Below are positions 54,406-64,000 of a DNA stretch of 64,000 bases, piece after piece. A model generated the notes under the pieces. It did not search any database. It was given only the letters and a program-made list of their open reading frames with translations, and was not told the DNA's origin. Where the stretch lies: contig CM071590.1 of NCBI GenBank assembly GCA_036429605.1, forward strand, positions 3,534,001 to 3,598,000, in the 5' to 3' direction. The translations under genes were made by a program, and so were the position numbers. Within the stretch, counting starts at the first letter, position 1. Every line of letters starts with the position of its first letter. The DNA comes from Cladobotryum mycophilum. Lineage: Eukaryota; Ascomycota; Sordariomycetes; Hypocreales; Hypocreaceae.

Positions 54406-56337
54406 TTATGACTGGCTTCGAGTGTTTCGCTTAGTGGCCTCACCCTTGGACTTCTCAGCTCCAGTAGAGCTACCCTCACCCTTGGCATCCTTGGCCTTGT
54501 CCTTGGTGGTGGAAGCAGGCTTCTTGGGAGCAGGGGTGGATGAACCAAGGCTGACCAGGCTAGCAATGATGGCAATCAGAGTGACGAAAACAGCAGCAAT
54601 TCCGCCGGCCACCTCGGGGACGAACTTGATGGCCTCAACGGGGTCCCTCTGGGCAATGGTCAAGAATAAATCAACCTTCTCCTTGACGTAGTGAACAGGG
54701 TCATCGAGGAACTTGAGGTCAGAAGGAGACTTGATGACATCATCTTCCTCAACCTTGGGCTTCTCAGCCTCGGACAGAGCCTTCTCGACGGGGAGCTTCT
54801 TGTGGAAGGTCTCCTCGGCAAGCTTGGAAGCATCCTCAACGGAGTGGCCAATGTAGATGTTGTCGAAGAGGATATCGTTCTGCATGGTCCAGATTTCGAA
54901 ACCAATCTATAGCTGGTTAGCATTTGTAAAGCATACAGTGTGTATTCAGTATCAACTTACAGCACCAATAGGCTCAAAGTTGGCAGGAGTCTTGTCATCA
55001 AAGTAGTCGGGGTTCTTGATCTTGCGGGGAGCCCAAGGTCCTTTGTAGTCGGGGTTGTCAATGTAAGGAGCAGACCACTTGCCCTTGTAGTCGGGGTTCT
55101 TCTTCAGGGGCTTAGTCCAAGGGCCACAGCCAGAGACATCACCACACTTGGGGTTGGGGACGGTAGGAGCAATCCAGTCACCATCCTCCTCGTCATCCCA
55201 ATCTTCGGGCTTCTCAGCCTCGGGGTCGGGGACGGTGATGGCTTCGTTCTCAAGCCAGTCCTCGGGCTTCTCAGCCTCCTCATCGACAACCTCAAAGGGA
55301 GCCTCCTCATCCCAGTCCTCGGGCTTGGTGGCCTCGGGGTCGGGAATACGAGCCTCGTCGACCCACTCCTCGGGCTTGCTGTCCTTGGGGTCGTCAATCT
55401 CCTCAAGGGGGTTGACGGAAGGAGTAAAGTCCTCGAGGAGAGAACCGGTCTTGACTTCCTCATCGTTCTGCTTGATAACGAAGGTGTTATCGGGGTGAAC
55501 GATCAAAGTGTAGAGCTCGGTGGTCTTGACGATCTTGGCGGTGGGGGAGCAGAAAGGTGCTTCTCCTCGTACTCGCCAGTCTTGGGGTTCTTGTGGTTGA
55601 AGATGAAGTGAACCTTGTTGTTGTGACCACACTTGTCGGGACCGAACATGATCACGTAGGGGGTAGTGTTGCTAAACTCCTCCTGGTGAAGAGCCTTGTT
55701 GTCCCGAAGGAGCTTCATGTAGGCACCACCGCACTCGAGGCCCTCTGAAGAAGAAAGTCGTTAGTACATCTGCTGGTTTTTGTGTCGTTTAAAGCTAGGT
55801 CCAAACTTACTCTGAAGCTTAACTTCGTACTGAACAACGAGCGTCTTGCCCTTGTTATCAAGCGCCTTGGGGAACTTGGCAGAGATGGCGTGGTGAGCAG
55901 CGGGGTTCTTGATGACAAGACCCTTATCATTCTCAATGCCCTTGTAGACGGTAGGCTCCTCGACAGCCCATTCACCAACGTAGGCCCACTCCTCCTCCTC
56001 CTCCTTCTCGGAGCCGGTAGTGTCCTTCTTGGCGTGAGAGGGCTTCCATCGCTTCTCCCAGTCGTCGGTGAACTGTTCCAGGAAGTCTGCCTTCAAGGTA
56101 GTAGGCTATCAAAGCCGGTCAGCATACCCAATTGCTTCATCCTTTTCTTGCTTCACATAATAGTGGGAGCAGGCCATGTTGGCCAAAGCAGGAGTAGAGA
56201 CAGAGGACAGATAAAAGAGGGCCAAAACTTACAGTAAAGGTGGGAAGCTCAGGAACAGACTTGGACTCTTCAACATCCTCGGCATGCGCAACGCCAGCGA
56301 GCAAAGCCGCAGCAGCTGCGACAGTGTTGAACTTCAT
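54406..56337 (-). CDS. Calnexin, ER lectin chaperone (one frame break)
   Basis: Type I ER membrane chaperone that binds monoglucosylated glycoproteins. Exons 56337-56233, 56105-55811, 55744-54961 and 54906-54406. Signal peptide MKFNTVAAAAALLAGVAHAE. The lectin domain includes KGLECGGAYMKLLRD and YVIMFGPDKCGHNNKVHFIF. The P-domain has three motif-1 repeats (DPEATKPEDWDEEA and relatives) and motif-2 repeats (NPDYKGKW, NPDYKGPWAP). Splicing restores IGAIGFEIWTMQNDILFDNI. A transmembrane helix (FVPEVAGGIAAVFVTLIAII) and a Lys/Ser-rich cytosolic tail follow. The frame breaks at the G5 run 55543-55547 (plus strand): one more base joins EEKHLSAP to PTAKIVKTTELYTL and gives 561 aa. Introns are 127, 66 and 54 nt. 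Confidence 0.94.
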
Positions 56338-58312
56338 GGTGACGAAAAGTTCTAGAGGGAAAAAGAGGTTTGTGATATACCAAAGCGCACGGCGCAACGG
56401 GTTCAGGAAGAAAAAGGGTAGAATGGGGGAGGGGAGACAGTCCCAGCGCTCGAGGATATACAAATCTCCAAGAGTTTGGTTGAAGAAAAAGAAGGAGGGG
56501 AAAAAGATTGCAAAGAAGAGTTGCGGCGACGATGGGTAGAAGAAAGAAGTGGTGGTTGGGAAAGCTGGGAGCTGCCGGAGCCTGGTCTGGCCTTGAGGAC
56601 ACGTAGAAGCTGTCAAGGGTCACTCGAGAATTTCGGGCGGGAAACAATTTGTTAGTCGGATTGCGGGGGTCTAAGCTACTCGACTACTACTACTTGTCCT
56701 AAGCACATCATTGCTTTGCTTGCCGCGCTGCTACATTGTACCTAACCTTTAACCACAGTGGGCAATTGGGGGGAGGGTGACAAGACCAAGACCCAAGGTA
56801 CCAGTGAGCTTACCGTTCAGGCTTGGGAGAAGGCAAGTACCCAAATTGGGACCAGCTAAGCTTGGAGCCAATGGAAGACTCGAGAAACTCCAGCAGTGGT
56901 TGTTTCTGGTGATGTGAGTGGGGCTCTGTTGGATTTCGATACTGTCGATGCAACGTCAGCGGCTCAGGCAGCGTGTGGCTGTGTGGCTGAGTGGCTGATT
57001 GTTTTGTTTCTTTTTTGTTTCTGTAGAGATATGAATTTGGTTGTTTTGTTTGCTCCAAAGCCACACAGCGTTTAATTCGATTCAATCGTGTCAACCCGTT
57101 TCCCCGTTTCTTTTTCATGTTGTAGAAAAATGGAACAAACAATTACAGTCAACACTTTTTTCCTTTTCTTCTTTTTTTCTTCCTTTCTTTTGCCAGTGAA
57201 TCAATTGAGCGACTCAGACAATCTCCACCAAAGCCTCGGATGGTGTGTGTGTGTGTGTCAGAGCTAGACAGAAGATGCCACATGGTCAAGACTTTTTTGG
57301 TGCTGACATGAGAAGCTGCCGAGGACTTGTTTTGCCAGCACAGTTAAACATTTGTTATTGTTGATAAGGGAATTTGATTTAAAGAAAAAGCTTCGTAATT
57401 GCACATCTGGTGTTTTTTTCCCCTTTATTTAGCAGCACACATAGACATCAATTGAACGTGTTGCTCTGCTCGGTCAATCCTAAAGAGGCAGCTCGACTAT
57501 GCCGTTTTCCGAGTCTTACCACCAAAAAGACCGTGAGTTAGTTGTCTTGACAGCTGCATGAATCGTGCACTCAACCCCGTGCATGGCATTTGATATCCAG
57601 GCTTCTCCTTGTTCGTAGATAGTGCATTAGTAAAAAAAAAATTTAACTTGCATAGGAATATATCCAATTACCTGCTTTGATGGCTGATGGCTGAGGCTTC
57701 GACACAACTTGTCAAAATATAGTATCTCACCACCAACACCGCCTCCTCGTCGACGCACATCACACACACAGACACACACACCACACGACATAATACCTAC
57801 ATCTCCAGATCTCTGCAGTTCAGGGTCCCACAGAAAAAGAGAGAAAAAAGGAAAGATCCGATATGCCCCCTCTCCCCGCATATCAAAAACACGCGGCCCG
57901 AACGTTAATCACGATCCAACTCAGACTGACAGACGGATCATGCACGGCAAATCGAGGCGACGGGAATACCCTTGATCGCGAGGTGTTGGGACGAAAGAGT
58001 AGGTACCAGGAAGAAGACACTTGGGGGAGGGCACAATGGATATTAGCTGGGGAAGAAAAGAATTCACATTTGGCTAGATTACAGGCTAGAACATGACAAG
58101 ATCTCTACAAAAAAAGGTTCGCAGACAGAACGCAGTAGTTTTTTCGCTTTGTCCAAAAAGTCCTTATTGTCCTATCCAAACGTTCATGTCTACATATGTG
58201 ATAATACACAAAACCCGTCATTAGATCCAAAACCCCGTTGCCTATATCGCACACTCCCCTTTCTCATCGTTCCTCCTCTTCCGCTCTCTCAATTCATCCG
58301 CAAACAAGACAT
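56338..58312. other. Intergenic region, no gene supported
   Basis: About 2 kb with the calnexin promoter at its left end and the 3' side of the GPI protein gene at its right. A GT run lies at 57244-57258. A CAGCGTG heptamer at 56969-56975 is noted in the findings. Confidence 0.6.
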
Positions 58313-58981
58313 TTACAGAGCAAAGATGGCACCCATGAGACCGAGCATAGCGGAACCGGCAATCATAGGAGCGGCGTTGTGTGTAGCAGTGGTAGTGGAG
58401 GTGGAGCCAGTCTTGGTGCCAGAAGTCTTGGAGCTGCCAGAACCGCCGGAGCCGGAGCCACCACCGGAAGTGGGAGAAGCACCGGAACCGCCAGAGCCGC
58501 CGGAGCCAGAGCCGCCGTTGCTGCCGCCGCCAGCACCACCGGTAGCCTGAGGAGTGCCCTGAGAGCTGACGAAGTAGTGGTCATTAATGCACTTGTCGAT
58601 GCACTTGGCGTAGGCCTCGGTCTGGGCAGCGGTACCGTCACCCTGGTTGCACTTGGCAGCGCACTCAGTGGTAGCGTTGACCTGAGACTCGTTGGGAGAG
58701 GGGACCTTTGGAAGAATACAGTGTTAGCGGTGTGGTTCTTTCTTGTTGATATACAAGCGGGACGTGAGGCATCTCAACGATGGAGGGGGAAGACAACTTA
58801 CAGAGATGCAGTGGGCCTGGCAGTTGACATCACCAGCATTGCACTTGGCGAGACAGTCAGTCTGGGACTGGATTGCCGGGTCGACAGAGACGGTGGTGGG
58901 GGGAGCAGCGGTGGTCTCAGTGCCCTGGGCAGCAGCGACGACGGCGAAGAGGCCGGAAAGGACGATGGAAGCGAAACGCAT
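58313..58981 (-). CDS. Cys-containing, Ser/Thr/Gly-rich GPI-anchored cell-wall protein
   Basis: Exons 58981-58802 and 58705-58313 with a 96-nt intron (GTAAGT...CCAAAG) give 190 aa. Signal peptide MRFASIVLSGLFAVVAAAQG. Two related Cys modules follow: DCLAKCNAGDVNCQAHC and, from the second exon, ECAAKCNQGDG then AYAKCIDKCINDHY. A Gly/Ser/Thr-rich spacer of about 75 residues (likely O-glycosylated) leads to a hydrophobic tail (PMIAGSAMLGLMGAIFAL), a typical GPI-attachment signal. It matches a widespread fungal family annotated as GPI-anchored serine-threonine-rich protein, of unknown detailed function. The spacer codes in tandem GGC/TCC-type units, so length variation between strains is likely. 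Confidence 0.88.
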
Positions 58982-59015
58982 CTTGACGGTTTGGTTTGGG
59001 GTTTGGTGTTTGGGA

Positions 59016-59026
59016 GTATTATAAAG
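59016..59026 (-). promoter_or_regulatory. TATA-like element upstream of the GPI protein gene
   Basis: CTTTATAATACT on the minus strand, about 40 bp before the ATG at 58981. Suggestive only; the position relative to the transcription start is unknown. Confidence 0.3.
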
Positions 59027-62000
59027 ATTATAAGAGTCGAAGGGTATAATAAAAAAGGCTTTTTTATTTATTTATGCGAAGAACAACGAAGAACGAACGT
59101 GGGTATCGAGTTGAGCGAGAGACTTTGGGTAAATGGAAGCGGGTCAAGGATATAAGAGTTCTACGTCTGGTGGCAGGGAGCTCATTTATATTAAGATTGA
59201 GACGAGCAAGGCCAGGCACAAACCTAGAAAAAGGGCTAGGTAGACAAGCCCATACCACGCTACCTGCTACCTACTCACACTCACGCGCTCACACACCCCC
59301 TTGGGCGCGTATACAACGGCGCAGGCAGGCTCTGGCATTGGTCGCATGGGAGGGGGAGATGGGATAGCTGAGTAGCGTGGGACGTGGGACATGGGAATAT
59401 GGAGAGTATCCACCACTAAACTAGGCACAACAAGCCAGGCCAGGACCAGCGCATCTGTGCCAATCCAATCCAATGTTTACTAGCCTGACATGGGGCCCAT
59501 TTTCCTTGGCTAGCCGTGACCAGGGGTTACGGACGAGGGATGGGATAGGATGGTGGAAGGGAGTCAAAAAAAAAAAAAGATGATGAGACTTCGAGACGGC
59601 GCGCCCCCCAAAAACATCCCCCCCTTGTAAACATTGCCGGGCCAGTGCTCCCCGTAGCCTGTCTGGGGAAGCGCCCCCAAAGCAAAAAAAGAGCTGTTGC
59701 AATTTTAAAATGTAGGTACGCCACGGAATCCAGCACGACGTCGCATGTAATCAAAATTTTCGAAACGTAAGTATGCAGAGGGAGGACAGAGAGAGGGAGA
59801 AGAGAGAGAGAGAGTGTGTGTGTGTGTGTCTGTGGTGGACGGGGAGAGCCCAACACCCTTGATTTTCACACCGTCACTTTGTTTTTTGCTTTCTCTGGGC
59901 CGCCGGCCAAGGGACTTGTGTGTGATTGCCAATCTTTATTTCGATTCATTGACATTGACAATTCTATTCCCTGTCTCGTGTCGTGTCGTGTGAGAGTGAG
60001 CGTGTGTGTCAATGTAGGTACTTGTCCAGTGGATGGATGGATGATGCTGTTCCGTTCTCGTCTATGCGGGCTGGGGCCAAATGGATGGCTGCAATGCTGC
60101 TTTCCCCTCTCTTCTCTCTCCCCAAATTCTCCAGAAATTCTATCATCATGATGCCAGCGTTCTTTTTTATTTTCGTTCTTTCTCGTTTCCGTTGTTCGGC
60201 TATTCGGCCAGTGTTTACTTGTTGAGGCTGTGCCCTCTCTCATTCGCTGTGGAGACTCCCTCCTCCCCCTAGCTGTTTACCAAGTCCAACCACCACCATC
60301 CCACATCCCCCATTTCATGTGTGGCAAAAGATGGGTGGAGGGAGGGAGAACAAGAAATAAATCTCGTGTTGGGTTTCTAACTTGCCTCCATTCGAGTAAT
60401 GAGTGACGCTTTCTTGCTTCCGGTCATCCCCACCATCATCATCATACACTCTGGGCATTGAGTTTTTACTGTCCTCTCTCTCCATGGCGTAGCATCCATT
60501 GGGGATTAGCACCACTTTTTCCATTGCTTGTACATACTTGTGTGCCCGTTGTCTAGCAAGCGACCACACTCTCTCTCTCTTCTCTCAGTCACACACACCC
60601 TTGTAACGCGAAATCTCGTGTCGTTGCCGTGTGTAGGTTGCTGGTCCACCAGGGGTGGCATTAGTCCCCTCTCTTTTTTTTTGTTATGGCCAAGATGTGA
60701 TGAAGACCCGATTTGTTTCAGCTTTTCCCAGGCATTGGTAAGACAAATGACCTTATTGTGAACCGAGGCGACGTGTGTTGATTTTTCCCCTTCCGTAGAC
60801 TGGAATTTCGTGCTGTCATATGTTTTATTTCCATTTCCAGGCCCGGGGGCTCATCCAAAAACGTCAACAAACTCGGTTTCCCACCTACCCTATGAAGGTT
60901 TCCTGATTGGCATCTCAACATGGGGAAATTCAAAGAATTCGTTTGGAGTAAAGGGGTAAATCTTAGTAGAGCTAGGCGTTCATGCAGAGAGAGAGAGAGA
61001 GAGGTTGGGCTAAGTTTAGCTTCCATCCCTCTCTTCCCTAGCTGCTGCAAGATTGGCTACTAGTCAGTGTGGGTGTCCGACCACTCACGACGATCAAAGC
61101 AATGAAGCTTCAAACAGACCTTGAGGGGGAAAGCCGTGGGGGAAACATTGAGTGAGGCTACGAGGCATTGGAAGGAGAGACACACATGATCAAGGCAAGG
61201 CATTGCACTGCCAGTATTACCCACATAAACCTGCACTGTATGTACTGTATGTACTGTACAATGAAAAAAGGCTGGCAACATCTTGGGCGGCGACCCATTG
61301 ATTGACATGTTCTGATCTTGGCACTCGGCGATGGGCCGATTAATACGAGCCGCTTTGGCTGATCGGCATCAAGGCCGTGCGAAACCAGGCACAAGTCCGC
61401 TACTGTTCAGGTATGTACAAGCTGAGGCAGCATGACCCGGGCATGGGTATCTCATCTCGCCCAAATATCCTCCTCCCGTATACAGTGCCCAGTACAGTGC
61501 CCGTCCAACCTAAGCGACATCCGCAAATGTTAGCGTTGCATCAGCGTTGTTTCTCTCTCTCTCTTTCTCTCTCGCTGAGATTCGAAAAAGTTGTGTATGG
61601 CCGAGAGAAAAGGTCACACACATAAAACACAACAAGGCTAGCTGCCGGCCCCATCTTCCGAGCGTGCAAGGAAACAAAGGACACAAGAAAAGGAAAGAAA
61701 AAAGGATTTTGCTTTCTCTCCGTCTCTCGTCCTACCAATTCATTTCAGCTGCGAGGTAACCAGACAGAACAGACAGACGGGGCGGCGGCGGCGGTTGGGG
61801 CTATTTTTTGCGGCGGCTTGTGACTGTGCCATTGGGGCGAGTTGATGCCGCTCTTTCATTGGAACCTTGGCGTGACTTCGCGTGGAAAGTGTGTGTGTGC
61901 AAGTCTCTCCCTGATACTTTGTCCATGCAGGGGAGAGAGAGGGAGGAGGGCATGCAAACATCCTTGGCCAATCTCTCTTAACGCATTGTGACCTTGTGAT

Positions 62001-62096
62001 GACTTGCAATCACCGCAGAAATAGTTTCAGGGATGTCTACAGAGTATGTACGGGAGTACAGGTATTGGTCTATGGCTTGGAAAATAACTTGTTGCC

Positions 62097-62122
62097 CTGA
62101 CTGACTGACTGACTGACTGACT
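62097..62122. repeat. CTGA tetranucleotide array
   Basis: Six near-perfect CTGA units upstream of MDE1. Confidence 0.85.
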
Positions 62123-62687
62123 GGTTGACGGCAATTGGTGATGCCGGGGGAGAGGCTATTCAATGCCGAGTCCAATTTCTCACAAAGACGCCTCTTTTCG
62201 CCCGTTTGACAGGTGAAGTTTGATTCATTCATCTCAAATTACCGTCCCCTTTCTTTCTTTATTTCTTTATTTCTTTCTAATTCTGTACAACGCTTTTATT
62301 TTATTTTATAATGATTTTTAATGCAGCATGTGATGAAGAGTTGTAGTTGTTTGTTGGGGAAGAAGGCAAGAGATCACGTTGGCGAATGACTCGTTCAGAA
62401 TGGCTGAAAAATCCAACAATTTGTCAGTTCAGTCAGTTCAGTCAGTGTCGTGACAGCCATGGATGGGACGAGTTTTTGTTGCCCCACCAAAAGAAGTGAT
62501 GGCGCAACTTCACATGGTTCCTGGAAATAGAACTTTTGCGCCAACTTGTATCGTGGAATAGCAACACCAGCAACAACAACCTCTTTTGCCCTTTATACCA
62601 AACAATAGCATATCATATCCCAACTCAATTCGAATCAACGGGTCATTCGCACTCCTTGATTTCATTTATTTATTTTGTTTTAGCACC

Positions 62688-63775
62688 ATGGCCTCCTCCA
62701 CCGTTAGCGACCCCGATCAGCTCATCACCTCCACCGACGCAGAGCACCCCGCCAACCTCATCCCCTCTCTCTGCGCAAAGTTCTGGACTCTGGGATGGGT
62801 TACCGGAACCGGAGGCGGCTGCTCCATCAGAAACGAGTAATTCACCCTCATCCTCTCCCTCTCCCAATCCTTCAAACCGAATGTCATTCTCTACTATACT
62901 AGCACTCCCAAGTGGGAGCTCTAGTTCACTGAAACCGGGTTGCCGTTTAGTATTGAGAACCGGTTTCCCCCTTGTAAATGAGAGAAGTAGTGTACATGAA
63001 ACAAACGAAACAAGAAAAAAACAAAAACAAAATGAAGCTTATACAAAGTGTTCTCTCAAAACTCCAGTGACCTCGTCTACATCGCCCCCTCGGGCGTCCA
63101 AAAGGAACTCATGAAGAACACGGACATTTACGTCCTCTCCCTCGCCGCCCAGGAGCCCACCTTCAAGCACCGAACCTACCTCCGCTCCCCGCCCGCCTAC
63201 AAGCCCTCCCAGTGCACGCCTCTTTTCCTCGCCGCCTTCACCCGCCGCGGCGCCGGCTGCTGCATCCACACCCACTCCCAGTGGGCCGTCCTGGTGACGC
63301 TCCTGCTCGAGGCCGGCGGCGGCAGCGGCAGCGGAAGCAGCAACAACAGCAAGGTCTTTGAGATCAACAACATTGAGCAGATCAAGGGCTTTGGGAAGGG
63401 CGCGAACAAGGTTGGTAACCTGGGCTACCACGACACGCTGCGCATCCCCGTCATCGAGAACACGCCGCACGAGGAGGACCTGACCGAGTTTCTGGAGGCG
63501 GCCATGGACGAGTACCCGGATACCTATGCCGTTCTCGTGAGGAGGCACGGGGTATACGTCTGGGGTGACAACGTTCACAAGGCCAAGACCATGTGTGAGA
63601 GGTGAGCAGAGAGAGAGAGCACCATGAAAGATCGTGACATATAGGGGGTGGGGAGCTATGAAATGCTGACTTTATATATAGCCTTGATTACTTATTCCAG
63701 TTGGCCGTGGAGATGAAGAAGCTGGGTATTCCATGGATCAGTGACATTCCCCAGGTTGCACCAGACAGGACATAG
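62688..63775 (+). CDS. MDE1: Methylthioribulose-1-phosphate dehydratase
   Basis: Class II aldolase-like zinc enzyme of the methionine salvage pathway: dehydrates methylthioribulose-1-phosphate. Exons 62688-62836, 63068-63601 and 63682-63775 give 258 aa. The start CACCATGG has an ideal context. Exon 1 holds LCAKFWTLGWVTGTGGGCSI. Splicing restores RNDDLVYIAPSGVQKEL. Zinc ligands are visible as HTHSQWAV (two His) and RRHGVYVWG (third His). Splicing exons 2 and 3 restores MCESLDYLFQLAVEM. A Gly/Ser insert (EAGGGSGSGSSNNSK) sits after the first zinc motif, which is unusual but in frame. The first intron is long for this window (231 nt). Cytosolic; frame intact. Confidence 0.94.
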
Positions 63776-64000
63776 GCGATAATGGAAGGGAACTAAAACG
63801 AAAAGAAAAAGAAGAAAAAAGGCTTGGAAGATCAAAGCTGGAGCTTCAACTTTCATGACGGTATGAGATAAATGACGTATCCAGGGATCCGGTAGGTAGA
63901 AAAGATAGAACCTTCAACAGGGTTAGGAACAGGGGGTAGTAGATCATGACTTGAATGTTGTTCATCTCATTATTCATTCTACAAGTATGTTGGTTAGAGC

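Larger units (their letters stand above)
58982..62687. other. 3.7-kb intergenic region, no gene supported
   Basis: Between divergent GPI-protein and MDE1 genes. It holds many short low-complexity ORFs and several microsatellites: GT near 59813-59830, GA near 60988-61002, CT near 61552-61574 and a CTGA array at 62097-62122. TTTTAG at 62677-62682 just before CACC-ATG could be a 5'-UTR intron acceptor. Confidence 0.6.

Noticed and set aside
58238..59155. 305-aa plus-strand ORF
   Set aside because: Antisense of the GPI-anchored protein gene and its intron; repetitive composition.
1..64000. CRISPR array, rRNA/tRNA genes, or PKS/NRPS cluster
   Set aside because: No regularly spaced repeats, no recognisable RNA gene, and no backbone biosynthetic enzyme found.

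Overview
The window is nuclear DNA from a filamentous ascomycete, most likely a Sordariomycete and probably Hypocreales. The evidence is short GT-AG introns (52-130 nt, a few longer) with CTAAC/CTGAC-type branch sites, CT-rich leaders, long AT-rich or microsatellite-rich intergenic DNA, and protein sequences that read as filamentous-fungal orthologues. The species cannot be fixed from the sequence alone. I find 23 protein genes, most of them housekeeping. I see no tRNA or rRNA gene, no CRISPR array, and no PKS/NRPS-type cluster.

Layout: 1-479 partial NmrA-like gene (-); 817-1246 an AT-rich inverted-repeat (foldback/MITE-like) element; 1961-3645 ADE4 (+); 6058-7455 DOMON-cytochrome b561 protein (+); 8946-9857 ATP14 (+); 11341-14097 SCH9 kinase (-), followed by about 5.9 kb of gene-poor, simple-repeat-rich DNA; 19978-20331 a spliced 83-aa gene of unknown function (-), divergent from 21004-21972 SUZ-domain protein (+), which converges on 22006-23729 NAR1 (-); 24967-26130 C2H2 zinc-finger protein (-); 27018-28420 DAHP synthase (-); 29556-31555 WD40-cyclophilin (-); 32277-33029 FAR-17a/AIG1-like membrane protein (+); 33300-34589 FMN hydroxy-acid oxidase (-); 35396-36246 SLD5 (+); 36828-38591 UTP18 (-); 38855-41387 bifunctional pseudouridine-catabolism protein (-); 42397-43615 SDR (+); 45813-48028 phenol-hydroxylase-like FAD monooxygenase (+); 48382-50495 F-box protein (-); 51736-53550 methylmalonate-semialdehyde dehydrogenase (-); 54406-56337 calnexin (-); 58313-58981 GPI-anchored cell-wall protein (-); 62688-63775 MDE1 (+).

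The genes cover purine and aromatic amino-acid synthesis (ADE4, ARO3-like), methionine salvage (MDE1), valine/pyrimidine breakdown (MMSDH), pseudouridine breakdown, respiration (ATP14), nutrient signalling (SCH9), Fe-S assembly (NAR1), DNA replication (SLD5), ribosome biogenesis (UTP18), splicing-linked folding (cyclophilin) and ER quality control (calnexin). I see no obvious operon-like pathway grouping.

The most unusual signal is that seven of the 23 genes (SUZ protein, NAR1, FMN oxidase, pseudouridine protein, FAD monooxygenase, F-box protein, calnexin) each have exactly one break in the reading frame. Each break sits in a C/G run, and nearly always one missing base explains it. Homology-like sequence continues in the shifted frame on the far side. 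Because several of these genes are expected to be essential or strongly conserved, a consensus indel problem in the assembly is the leading explanation, but programmed frameshifting or real lesions cannot be excluded from one sequence. The clearest candidates for undescribed content are the foldback element near 1 kb and the 83-aa spliced gene near 20 kb.
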